Source of the DNA: Cucumis sativus
Taxonomy: Eukaryota; Streptophyta; Magnoliopsida; Cucurbitales; Cucurbitaceae
Direction: 5' to 3'
Assembly: GCF_000004075.3 (NCBI RefSeq)
Contig: NC_026657.2
Coordinates: 10,106,001 to 10,170,000 of the forward strand
DNA length: 64,000 bases
Part shown: one piece after another, positions 1-12,260 of the stretch
Position numbering within the stretch: the first letter of the stretch is position 1
Layout: each line of letters starts with the position of its first letter
Translations under genes and position numbers: made by a program
The notes under the pieces: generated by a model
Seen by the model: only the letters and a program-made list of their open reading frames with translations
Database searches by the model: none
What the model was told of the DNA's origin: nothing

Positions 1-3000
1 ATACATGATAAGGTAATGGCAAAATATATATATCCTGCATGACCATACTTTTTTTTCTACTTCAAGTGGGTGTTCTCATTATAAAAGCAGTTGGAGAGTA
101 AAGCCAGAGAGGAAGGCAATATGTGAATAATATTAATTTGAATTATTATATTATGTGATCATAAACTATATAGTATATAATAATAATATGTTTACACTTG
201 TTACATAGTGGGTGACCCAAAAACAATCATATGAAAAAGTGGAGAGAGAGAGAGAGAAATGAGGAAGAAAAAAAGGAGGGTTTTGTTTCAAAATTTGAAA
301 TCTCTCTCTCTCTCTCTCTCTCGAGTTGGGAAAAAAAGGAAAATAAATAAAAATGTAAAAATGTAAAAATGAAAATAAAAATTCAAAGGGTAGGTGGAAG
401 GATATGCCACCTTTATAGTATAGTCATTGTCCACGTTTTCATTTGTACCAAACCTTACCCACCTCTATATATATATAGCAAACATTATATGTATATTATG
501 TTAAAATATAAGTTTTGGTAACATTCAAATTTGAATCAAATCAATGTTTTTACGTTAATTAAGTTCACTCAGAATCAAGATTTTAGGTTTAAATTTTCCA
601 ATCTCTAACTTATACTAAGAAATCAATCTTTTTACCGTATAGTTTAAGAATGTCTATTTAAATTTTAAATTTTATGTTTATTAAATTTTATATAATTTAT
701 CATTGTGTATGAAAAGATATTTGACTCATTATTGTTATTACTATTGTTTTTGAAAGGAAAGATTTTACATCTTTTATAAGATACATTACATGTGCAGCTT
801 CTTCTTTTATGGCCAATTAGATTAGATGTTACTGGTGTTATTTAATATGAAAAACTACAAAAACTATTCAGTAGTAGGGTAGTACTTGTAATGATATTTT
901 CAATTTTTCAATAATACAACTAGTGATTAAACTTTTAAAGGTGATAAAATTGGACTAATATAAATGATGAAATATGGTCTCAAAATTATATAATCAATAC
1001 AAAATTGTAAGTTTAAAAGTTCATTTTTAAACTTCGGATAAGTTTTGAAATCTAATTTTTAATTTTGAAAGTTTAAGAATATCTAAGTGTTAAGTGATTT
1101 TTGAAATTTATCATATTTAATATTATAATACATGAAGTCCAAAGAAGCCAATAATCCAAATAATCACGATTCGGTTCAAGAACAGTGAACTAGAAAATAA
1201 ACCGTCACTTGAAAGGACATCTCCTAACTAATTACATGAAGTTCATTTCATTTATAAATGATTGAATATCTTCATAGACTTAGTTAAATACAAAATAAAA
1301 ATTTAACAAAGGTATATATTTGACATTTTTGTAAAAGAAACATTAAGAACAAAATTGATATTTTTATAAAGTTTAGTGACAAAATTGTAATTTTAACTTC
1401 ACATCATCACAGGTTTACAATAGCATTCCTCTCTCCAAACCTTATTAGTCATGATTTCATATACCCTATATAATATATGAAAATGATTGTCACACACACT
1501 AATATATATATAGAGAGAGAGAGAAATTTTTGAATTAAAAAAAGAAAAATTGAGAAGCCAAATGTAAATGTATTGGATATTGGAGAATCATGGGTGTGTA
1601 CGTAGAAGGAAATTAAAATAATTAAAAGAAAATGAGAAAAAATAGAAGTCAAAGATAAAGAGAAAAAGAATCTATTAAATGTGCCCAAATTTGAAAGAAG
1701 ACAAAGAGAAGGCTATTTTTCACTACGCAACACCCTTTCTTTATTACTATATTTTTTTAATTATCACGATAAAGTTACCTCTACAATTCTCAATTCTCAG
1801 CTTTGGAAAACGCCTAAATCACATCATTTTATTCACTAATTCATTTTTTTTCAAAAAATTTGACTAATTGTTATTACTTTAATCCATTGTTTTCTAAAAT
1901 AATACTTCAAGTTGGAAAACTATATCATACCTGCCACTATATTAAATTATAACATGTTTTATAGTATGACATAAAATTGAATGCCTTATAAGGATATGTC
2001 TTAAATTTTTAAAAATTCATAAATTAAATGCATAAAATTGAAGTTTAAGAAACACAAAATTAAGAAGATTATTGGAAAAAAAAAAAGGAAAATATTGAGG
2101 GGATGGTGGATTGGAGGTTTAGGTTTGCAACGTGTGGGAAGATGAGAGAACCGGCGTAACAATGACGGAGTTAGGGGCAGGTTTCTTTTAATACGAGATT
2201 GGATGACAATTATCAAGGCTTTGACTTTGTGGGTTTATGTGTTGTGTTTGTTCTCTCTATTTTACAGACTAAAATCTCACTTTTTAATACTGTTTATTTA
2301 TTCTGCATTTCATAATTATTATTTCTATTTGTGTTATTTTATAAATATATGTATATTATAGCAAAAATCTAGAAGAAAACTTTTTATTGTTTTTCTTCTT
2401 TGTTTCATTTTTTTGTATTTAAGCTAAGAGTAAACCCTACAGTAGTTGAAACTTGATTACACAACTTGTTAATACTATGTTCATTAGGTGTGTGAGTTTT
2501 AGCCAAGTTTTATCGAAGTGTAAATTTCTTTGAAAAGTTCAGTTTGAACCTTTTATATGATATAGAAGTGGAAAAATGATCAAACTAAACATCTTTTGGT
2601 CGCTATGTAATAAGACATGACTCACTTTATCATTATAGTTTAAGACTTAATTTTAATCCATGCATATTTCATAAATTCTATAATATTGCTAGTCATCCTT
2701 GTTCCTTTTTCTTCCAACACATTTGTTATCTATAAGCATTAAACTTAGTAAATATAAATAATTTTTTTTTCTCAACGTAAGGAATAATATTATATTATTC
2801 AAGATTTATTGAATGTACATGAACTAAAATCAACATGTTACATGATAGGAAGAATAAGATTATATATAAATTTATAAATATATTGAGAATGAAAAATATA
2901 AAATAAATGAAGGGTAGCAAAAATAAAAGCGTGTGGGTAGATCCTATATTAAAAGAGAAAGTAAAAGAAAATGAAAGGTGATGGAATATTGTGAAAGAGT

Positions 3001-4976
3001 AAGACATAAGTATTAATTAAGTTAGGAGTATAGTCAATTGGAATTGACCTTATAGTTGTAATATTAATTATGTTAACAACGACAACATAAATGCAAATGG
3101 GAAAACCAATTAATTAAATGAAATGAAACCCAATAAACTAAAATAATTATTTTTAAAAAGGAAAATAAAATCCAGCGTGGAATAATTAGGAAGGGGGAAA
3201 AATAGAGTGGATGAAGATGGAGAGGAGTTTTGGATGGTACGTGTGATTGAATTGATTATTCCGCGATATCCGTTCACGGGTTTTCACTTTTAAAATCACT
3301 CATTTTCTCTGCCCTTATTCCATACTCACATCATTACATTACTCTATCATCCAATAATAATCCTCTATTTAATCAATCAATAAATAAAACACTCTTTTTA
3401 CCCTTAAATTTTGATTTCTTTAATAATTCTTTTATTCTTAGTTATTATTTCTCTTTACTCTAAATGTAACTCAAGTAGTTATTGTATTCACCGATCTTAT
3501 TATTTGTTAGCATTTAATGGTAATAGTAAAATAAAAGTTAATTCTAACTTAAGTTCTTGGAGTTAAAATATCACTATTTTATTTTAAGATGATATAGGAA
3601 GAAATAATAAGAAGAAATTAAAAAATTAAACCTAATTATATAATGATTATTATTTTATTTTTTTTCCTTTGGGGTATTGAATGAAACCAAAAATTGAATA
3701 ACATGTATATTAAAATAAAGTTAGGAAATTGCATGGATAAAAATACTTAAAACGAAAGCAATAACTAAAACAAATACATTATTGACTTAATACGCAAAAA
3801 TACATAGGCTTGTGAATATCAATAATGTCCACAAACCCATACCAAACGTAACTAATGAAGAGGACCTTAAACAAAACATAATTGTTTGAAATTGACTCTT
3901 TTCTTTTTCTCTTTTTAATTTTTTTTTTGTTAAATCATGAATTTAATGATCAATATATTATAGTTGTCATGTCATATTTTCAATGATGATAATAATAATT
4001 ATATATATATATATATATATATAAAAGAGAAAACAGACGAAATTAAAAATATCAGTATCAGCTAATTCCATTCATTGGCCTACGTTCAGCCTACGAGAGA
4101 CCTTCCCATTTATTGCAATATTCTCTTTTCCTCCAAATTACCATGCACAAGCTGTAAATGAAATATAACCCAAAAAACACTGAGGGAAAACCCGAATTTC
4201 ACACTCCTTCTCCCCTTTTTATTTTTAACAAAGAGAGAATTTTATTTTTCCTTTCTAAATTTCATCGAGGTTTGAGTATAAATTTTAGTTTGGTTTATAA
4301 GTTTTAGGATATTGTTACAATTTTATCTTAGGATATTATGTTACTAATGCTTACTTTACTATTTGGAATTAATGGTGATACAAAAGTTAGTGAAAACTAA
4401 TTGACCACAGTTAAATAAAGGTTAGGTTGAAGATTTTTAAAACTCAAAAATAAAAATGTAATATTTTTAAATTTAAAAATCAAATAAGATTTAAAACCCT
4501 TCATACAAATTTAACTATTTAGTTTTTAAAAATGAAGTATCTTTACCATCCATGGTTTTTAGGTTAAAAGAATGGAATTCTGAGATTGATTCTTAAAACA
4601 GAAAAAGTTATTAACAACTCAATTTTTAAAAATGGTTGTGTTTTAGAAAACTTAGAAAGAAAACATATGATGAAAAGAGTCATAGTTTTTATTTTTTAAA
4701 AAACAAAAACTGATCCTAAAAAAACAAGAACCGAAACCCAAAGAATAAATATAGTGTAAAAGCAAAAAAAGAATGGTAGAAACGAGAAGTTAACGGCGTG
4801 GCCGCCGACTGAATTTTCCGTTAAAAACTGCCGTCACAGAACAGAATTAAAATATTATATATGAAAACAAACTCATTGACCAAAAGAAAAGAAATAGAAG
4901 AGAGAGTTACCGTTTTTTATTCCCTCTTTTTGAAAAGCCCCTTCCTTTATAACGGCGTTATTCATCCAAAGTCCAC
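1..4976. other. AT-rich intergenic DNA, no gene recognised
   Basis: No open frame here resembles a known protein; the longest frames are short and low in complexity. Visible structure is limited to a GA repeat at 242-257 facing a TC repeat at 301-322, an AT microsatellite at 4001-4023, and long A/T runs. The last few hundred bases lead into the Sec14-like gene promoter. Confidence 0.7.
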
Positions 4977-4984
4977 TATAAATA
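4977..4984 (+). promoter_or_regulatory. TATA box of the Sec14-like gene
   Basis: TATAAATA lies about 200 bases before the ATG at 5179. It is followed by a CT-rich leader (about 5045-5075) typical of plant 5'UTRs, and no ATG occurs between the expected start of transcription (near 5010) and 5179. The upstream in-frame extension to 4861 is therefore not expected to be translated. Confidence 0.6.
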
Positions 4985-5178
4985 GAAGCCTTCCAAATCC
5001 ACCACTCCCCGGCCATTTTTATTTATTCAAACTCACAACTCACAACTCCAATCTCTCTCTTCTTTCTCTCTCCAAACGATCAAATTTCCTTCTTTTTTTG
5101 AAAGAGAAAAAAATCTTGCGTGAAGGTGAAGTTTGGTATATTTATCAGGAGGATTATTGTTTTTTCTTGGAGATCAAA

Positions 5179-8100
5179 ATGGGGAAAAATGATCAACAAC
5201 CAGTTCAATCTGTTCTTCATCTTCTTCGTAAACAATCCCCACTTTCCCTCAAACAGGTTTGTAACAAAAAAGAAAACCAAACTAAACCCATTTCTTAAAT
5301 TTTAATATATGTTCTTCTTTGTTTTCTTCAAATTTAAAAATTTTATGGTTTTTTCTTTTTGTAGGAGAAATTTTGTAATACAGCTTGTGTTGAGCGGTTT
5401 CTGAAGGCTAAAGGAGATAATGTGAAGAAAGCTGTTAAGAGCTTGAGAGCTTGTCTTTCTTGGAGAGAGACCATTGGCATTGGTAAATTTACTTTCTTTT
5501 CTTCTTTTTTATGGGTTAATATTGAAGAATCTTGCCTTTTTTTTTTTCCTTCGAAAATATAAACGTTTTAAAGTAGTGGCATGATCTTCATAGTAATGAT
5601 TAAAGCTACCCTACGTGATTCCATTCCTTTCCTTTTTAAAAACCACATCACAGAAAAAAAAAAAAAAAAAAAAAAACCAAAACCTCTATTTACTTTTTTT
5701 CTTCTTCCGAATATTCTCCTTTATCTACAGACCATCTCATCGCCGATGAATTCTCCACTGAGCTGGCGGATGGCGTCGCCTATGTCGCTGGTCACGACGA
5801 AGAATCTCGCCCCGTCGTGGTAACCATTTCATATCAATTTCACTAATTTTCTTTTCTTATTGCTCTCTCACATGGGCAAAAAAGTGAGTTTTTTTGCACT
5901 TTGTTTGCAGATTTTCCGGTTTAAGCAGGATTATCACAAGTTCCATTCCCAAAAACTGTGAGTAAAATCAAAACTCCCACCCATTATATATATAAAAAAA
6001 AAAATAATGATAATGATATAATTCCAATTTAATTTTCTGATATTGTTTCATTTATTCAAATAGGTTTACTCGTTTGGTAGTGTTCACGCTAGAAGTAGCC
6101 ATTGGGACCATGCCCAAAAACGTGGACCAAATGATCATACTTTTTGACGCAAGTAAGTAATTACTGATTAGAATTAAATTAAGTTCAATATATTTGAAAA
6201 TAAAAGAAAAAGAAAAAGAAAAACGAACGACATGTCGGAAGGGCGGGTGAGTTATTTCTGAGATATGATTCAGAAACTGTCCGGTGTGGAACGGCGGTGT
6301 CGTTGTCAATAGCCACCACTTTTAGGGCGGAGGAGTAGGGGAAGGGTATTATCGGGAATTGAAATGTCTCAATCGGTAATGTCTTAGAATTGGTCAATTT
6401 TCACAGTAGAGTACTACACTTTAGTGGGAGATTGAACAGATGAACTAATTAAATAAAAGCAGAAACACCCAGAAATTAACTTTCTTTTTCTTTTTAAAAT
6501 TATGCTCAGATTTTAAGAAATGAAATTTAACTTGATGATTGGGATAATGGAGTAAATGTATTGAAGCGTGGGAAAAATGCAGGCTTTTTCAGGTCAGGAT
6601 CGGCTTTTATGAATTTATTAGTGGGAATGCTCAAAATGGTGGCTGAATTCTATCCTCAACAACTTCATTCTGCTTTTGTTATTGATCCTCCTTCTTTATT
6701 CTCATATCTTTGGAAGGTATTTTTCTTTCAATTTCTTTTCATTTTCAAGCCTCCTCAATATCACCAACTCAAATATTTCTAATCTATATAAATTTATTTT
6801 TTCTATTTTCAGTAGTTTTCTATTTCTAATTATGAAAAACTTAGTATTGACTCTGCTACTGCTTATATGTTTAGGTTTGAGTATAACTTTACTTTTAAAA
6901 CAATTTGTCTTTTGCTTTTTGTTGAGTTGATTGTTGTCCAATGTCTACTGTGCTTTTTTCAAAAACCAAATTTTTATGCAGCTTCTTTTTGCTTCCTATG
7001 GTGGGTGGGTTTTCTTTTTTGGAGGTTTATTATTAAATATTAACTGTTTCAGATACATTATTTTAGTTCAAAGACTATATTTTCCCCTTCTTTTAACTTT
7101 GTTTTTGGCTTTGGTTTATTTTATTATTTTAATAAAAAGCTTTTGTTTATTTCAATTATAATTTTACTTTTTACTTTGCAGTTGATCTTCATTTGAAAAT
7201 TTTAGAATAAATTTAATGTAACATGAAAGTACAAATTTATGGCTTCAAAGAATTACTTTTAATGAAAGTGAATGTATCGAACACAATTACTTTTAGAAGT
7301 ACAGTGACTAAAACCAGTGGTGGTGAAACTAATTAAATTGAATAAATATTAAAAGACGTTTACTACTTGCACTTTGTAGATATTTGATTTTGTCATAAAC
7401 TACAAATAGTTTATAAGTCACTTTTTACCAATCTCCTAAAAATATAGAAACTAATATATAGAGAAACAAAAAATGATATTTAAATTTTATTTATTTTTAC
7501 TCTGTAATTGCAAATACAATAATTTTGATTATGTTGGTTTGAAATGGTAATTTTAGATATGGTGTATTTTTAAATATAACAAAATATTTATAAAATATAA
7601 AAAAATATTATAGTGATTGTCCATAAATTATTGGTTGTCTATATCATGACGACAAGTATAGTATTTTTGGACGATTTACATATAAATGATGATATTTTAT
7701 TGTATTTGAATATGTTTTGTCATTTAAAATAACTTTCTTTGATTTTGGTGGTCCACCTAATTTTGAATGATGAATTTTAAAATTTTTAACACAAACTTAA
7801 ATTGTAATCGTAAATTATCATTAGGATTTATGAAAAAATGAGGCGATTAATAGGATTTAAAACATTATAAAAATCGGATAAAAATAGTTTTTATTTTTAT
7901 TGAAAAAGCTAAATTATATTGAAGTTGATATTAATAATAAGTTAATACGATGAAACTGCAGGGTGTTCGAGCGTTCGTTGAATTATCAGCGGTGACGATG
8001 GTGATATCATCTCTAGACTTTGAGGATTCATTAGAGTTCAACGACTTTGCTGCCTATCCGCGAGCCTCCTCCCTCCGATTCGATCAAGCATCAATACAAT

Positions 8101-8678
8101 CAACGGGAAAGATCGGGTCATCCGCATCATCACGCTTCTCCTTCACCGTATCCCATCATTTTGACTCACTAAAGCCATGGTACCTCAGTCTAACAGACAC
8201 GTCAGCGTCCAAAGTAGGACCCACGAGTCCTTCACCACTGGGCCCCGCACTGATCTCCCCACTCAACGCCCGTTCCCTGTCCTTCGCATCTCCGGCTGCC
8301 AGGATGCCACGTGGTGAAATCAACGACTCAAGTAGTTTCAGCTCGAGACTGACAAGGAAAAGCCTGTTCCCGTCAACACCGCTGCCGCCGAGAAGCGCTG
8401 CCATGGACGGTGGTGGTAAGAAGGGTAAAATCAAAAACCCCCCAAGGACCCCACGGCCGTCGTTCCTCCAATCGCCGGCGGTTTTCTTCCGAAGAGAGTG
8501 CCACGTCAGTAGAACGGAAAGAAACCGGGAAGCTTTCCGGTCTGTTTTGAAATTCTACAGAAGACCCTACGATGAAATGGTTTACAGGTCAAAGATGAGG
8601 CCCCCACTTGGTGGATTAATCTCCATCGTCACACCACATCTTAGACGTCGACACGTGTCAATGTCTCAACGGTTCTGA
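5179..8678 (+). CDS. Sec14p-like CRAL-TRIO phosphatidylinositol-transfer family protein
   Basis: Seven exons join in frame to 423 residues: 5179-5256, 5365-5482, 5731-5819, 5911-5957, 6064-6152, 6583-6716, 7962-8678, all with GT-AG introns. Residues about 27-66 form a CRAL-TRIO N-terminal helical region ([18 protein letters not shown], then LSWRETIG). Residues about 67-200 form the lipid-binding Sec14 domain ([50 protein letters not shown]). Such proteins bind and present phosphatidylinositol or related lipids at membranes; the ligand cannot be told from sequence. The final exon adds a long Ser/Pro/Arg-rich basic tail, much richer in GC than the rest of the gene. It resembles the Arabidopsis At3g22410 type as I recall it. 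Intron 6 (6717-7961) carries an inverted-repeat element. Family is secure, exon edges fairly so. Confidence 0.88.
7580..7719. mobile_element. MITE-like inverted-repeat element, copy 1 (in intron 6 of the Sec14-like gene)
   Basis: The left end CAAAATATTTATAAA at 7580-7594 is identical to the left end of the copy at 46858. The right end (TTTGAATATGTTTTG, about 7705-7719) is a worn inverse of it, and both copies continue into TCATTTAAAAT. The element has no coding capacity. It resembles a very common Cucumis dispersed repeat from memory. Confidence 0.5.
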
Positions 8679-9258
8679 TCCATTACCCAAAAAGAGAAGA
8701 AAAAACAAACAAAAAGAAAAGAAAAAATCACTATTTTTTTTTCGCTACCTCTACCACTACACAGTAGTTGGAGTTGTCCCTATAGACAGACAAGAAGATA
8801 CGAAAGTTTATAACATGAATCAAGTGGAAAAATGGTCATGAGTTAGTAAAAATAATTGACCGAGTTGATGGGGGTGAATGTGTTTGAGTAATTGAAATGA
8901 CATAACTGAGACGGAGTTGGGGGTGGACTGAGTTTGGGAGGACCGAGATGGGAAAGAAGAAAAAGAGCTTCGAGTTTGAGGACAAGAAGACAACGTGCTA
9001 GACGGGGTGTGAAATGGTGTGCAAATTGTCCTTTTATTTTTTTGAACTTTGTGGTTCTTTAATTTTGCAAAGTCTACGTTTTTGGGGGTTTGGAACGTTA
9101 ATAATAAAAGAAAAAGAGAAAAGAATATGCATGGGAAATGGGTAGCGTGGTCGAACCGGTGAGATCAGATGTCAAGATTGTTTGAAACCTCACAAAACAG
9201 AACACACCAAGTCTAACTATTTAATTTCTTGTTAATCCATATTTTTTTTTATGTATAC

Positions 9259-9259
<1 letters not shown>

Positions 9260-9289
<30 letters not shown>
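9260..9289. repeat. (TA)n microsatellite
   Basis: About fifteen uninterrupted TA units in intergenic DNA; likely polymorphic in length. Confidence 0.95.
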
Positions 9290-9293
<4 letters not shown>

Positions 9294-11318
9294 GACTTTG
9301 TGTATTTAATTCATTTGTTAATTTTGTGAAATTTTGCAACTCCAATAGTATAGTTTTGTCTATTTTAAGTAATAATATTTGACAGTTAGCTAGATGTTAG
9401 GCTTTTTTGATGTGACGCTATAACATGTAGAAGAAAATAAACTAGTTACTCATCTTATTTTCAATTGTTTTTTAGATGAAACTCTCATCTTATTACTCAT
9501 CAAAGATAATATTTCAAATGAGTGTTAGATCCAATAAAATAAAATCAAGATCCAATCAAGATTGTTGAACCTAACTAAACACAACCTCAAAGGGACATTT
9601 TGAGATGATCTCATAGAAGACTCACTCTCATTTTAAAACAAATGAGTTACTTTTTTCATTGTCAATTGACTTTGATATCCAACTTCATACTATCAAATAT
9701 CAACATGAAATTGTAGTTACATAATTCATTTTTATCTCATTATAGATGAAGGATGAAATAAAAATCTATACTTCCGTTACATTTATTTTGTGCAACAGCT
9801 TATAGTTTTGAACGAATAATGCTTACATCACCTCTAAATTTTTCGCAACTATTTAATTTATAGAAAGGAAAACTCATTCCATTGTTATTTTTCCCATCTA
9901 ATACATTCTACTCACCGCGCATAGATCAAGGGACAAAAAATGAACAGCTTTGACTAAAAAGTTCAAGTTTGAAACCCCTATTTCATATTGTACTCTCAGT
10001 TTCTACATTGAATACTATTTGCTGTGAATAATGTTACACACACTTTTTGTCTCTAAGATTCAGAGAAAACTAAAATTTAATCTCTATAATTTGGTAAAAC
10101 CTCAAAGACAGTCCATAGAATTTTATAAATAGTCTCTTTACTGCCAAATCAATTTTAAATTACTATATTAGTTTCTGCTTTAACTTAACTTGGAAGACTA
10201 TTTGAATGAAGTTGTTGTTGTTACTAGTATGTACTAGGAATCTTCACCACTTTTATAATACTAAACTTGGTTTCACTATCATATTTAGTCAAATGGGTAT
10301 TTATTTAATAAACGAATCACCAAGATTAAAAGAAGAAAGTTTGGACTTTTATGTCAAAGAATTCAGAAAAAGAAAAGAAATACATGGAACCATGAGAGAG
10401 CAAGTGGGTAGCTGAATTAGGAATATGTGTCGTTTATTTTTTTTTTTTTTAAATTTTTTGAAGTTGAAAGAGAAAAGTCAAAATGGAGGTTTATGTGAAT
10501 ATGAAAAACAGGGTATTGGGAATTGAAACAATGGCACAGCAAAGCACAGAGATATAGTGAGAAGAAGGGGGGATTGGTTCAGACATAAGAATCAGAACAC
10601 ATGTAGTTTTGGAGAGTGAGATTTTATAATGTTGTGTTTTCTTTTTTAATCTTTTGGTGTCGTATTCGACATGTCGTTTTGGATGAGTGAATTGGTGCTG
10701 TTCTGTTTCTATTTCATCCAAAAGAGATGACGTCGTAAAATCAGTGGCTCTTTTGTGTTTGGAATCTAATGGTGACACTGTCATCGTCAAAATCTGTGGT
10801 TTTATTTTCTTTATTATAAAGATGGGGTCCGTAAATTAGGCTTTATTACTCGGTTGTTAGTTTTAATGTGAATTAGATGAGGACAAGACATTAGAGTTTG
10901 AAAGAGTTTTTGTGCAGAGGTTTTATTTGGAGTTTACTAGTTGTAGTGTAGGAGTCTTTGGTTTTTCTTTGCAGTTTTGGTGGGTACTACTCAGATCTTT
11001 TCAAAGGAATATGGACACATCAACATGAAACTTATTCTCTCTCTCAATTTCATTTTTTAAAATGATTTGGACGGTGAGATGATGGGTATTATGTTGAAAG
11101 AGATTTCTTGAGAAAGTCATTTGAGTACATAAAAACAAATGTTGATGATTTTTTATCGGTACAAAATTTCTCGTACGTGTATAAGAATCAAGGAAATGTT
11201 GAACTCACAAGGAAATATTTAGTTCCAATAGATCTTAAACCAAAATTAGTAAGTTCGTATTTTGGATGTAGTCATAAAATGTAGATTAAAAAATAAAATG
11301 AAACTACCTGATAACAAA

Positions 11319-11446
11319 TAGAGATAAGAATGATTATCAAACTCCTTAATAAACATGATAAGTATGAAAAGATAGAAAAATATAGAGATAAGAATGATTA
11401 TCAAACTCCTTAATAAACATGAAAAGTATAAAAAGATAGAAAAATA
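11319..11446. repeat. 64-bp tandem duplication, two copies
   Basis: The unit starting GAGATAAGAATGATTATC at 11321 recurs at 11385 with only a few substitutions across about 64 bases. The near identity suggests a recent duplication. No function is visible. Confidence 0.9.
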
Positions 11447-12260
11447 TTGTTACTAATGTGTAAGTTTAAACGGTTTAATGAGGTTGATTTGTTAAATCAC
11501 CCGACCTTAAGTTCCCTTTTTAAGATGGAACAAAATTAAGCTAATTAGTAAAATGGAACATCTCACTCAATTAGGATACGTTCTCTTAAATCCAAATGCA
11601 TTTGGGGAGGAAGTTCTCTATCTAAGAGAACAGCGAACATATGAAATCATCGTGGGTAGTGACTGACAAATTTTCGTCCTTTTGCCATTGGTTTAGCATG
11701 ATGAAGTCATTTTCAAGCTCCCCTAACGTAAACAACCAAGGTCTAATATGAACAGTCCAAGATGTAAGCGAGATCATAAAACATAGTCTAAAAAAAATTG
11801 AGACTAGGTCATCATTGCACCACAAATCTCCTATCTCTGTCGTAGGGAATTTGACATCTAGGGAATTTTCTGCTTAGACATCAAGAACCATAAGAAAATT
11901 ATTTTGGTGAGTGATTTGAAACAACAAATTGTTTCCTTGCGTCTTTGGTGCATCAAGGTCAAGTCATTGTCAGATGTCAAGCCTTTAATATTATGATCAA
12001 AGAGAACATGCTACAACCTATGGATACAGTTGACAAGCTTGTGATAACTTACAACTTAAAAGATCTCTGCATAACTACACCATCGCCAACTTACAGGAGT
12101 TCCTACTTAGTTTATATTATAGGATGCTATTGACAATTCAAAACATGCAGTGTAACAGTTACAACCCACCATACATTATTTCATTATGTACCTGTATTAA
12201 ACTTATGAGTTATATGAAAGTGTAATGTACAAACACAACAGCTTGGCCTAGGTAAATCAC

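Larger units (their letters stand above)
8679..12260. other. Intergenic DNA with microsatellite and a short tandem duplication
   Basis: No gene recognised. It holds a TA repeat at 9260-9289, and a 64-base duplicated unit at 11319-11446. The segment nearest 12260 is probably the 3'UTR of the HSP70-like gene. A 99-codon frame at 10491-10790 (-) resembles nothing I know. Confidence 0.6.

Noticed and set aside
4861-5178. N-terminal extension of the Sec14-like protein
   Set aside because: The frame is open, but it spans the TATA box at 4977-4984, and family members start at the MGKNDQQ position.
10491-10790. 99-codon minus-strand frame as a small gene
   Set aside because: It resembles no family, ends in low-complexity text, has no promoter signal, and frames of this size occur by chance in this window.
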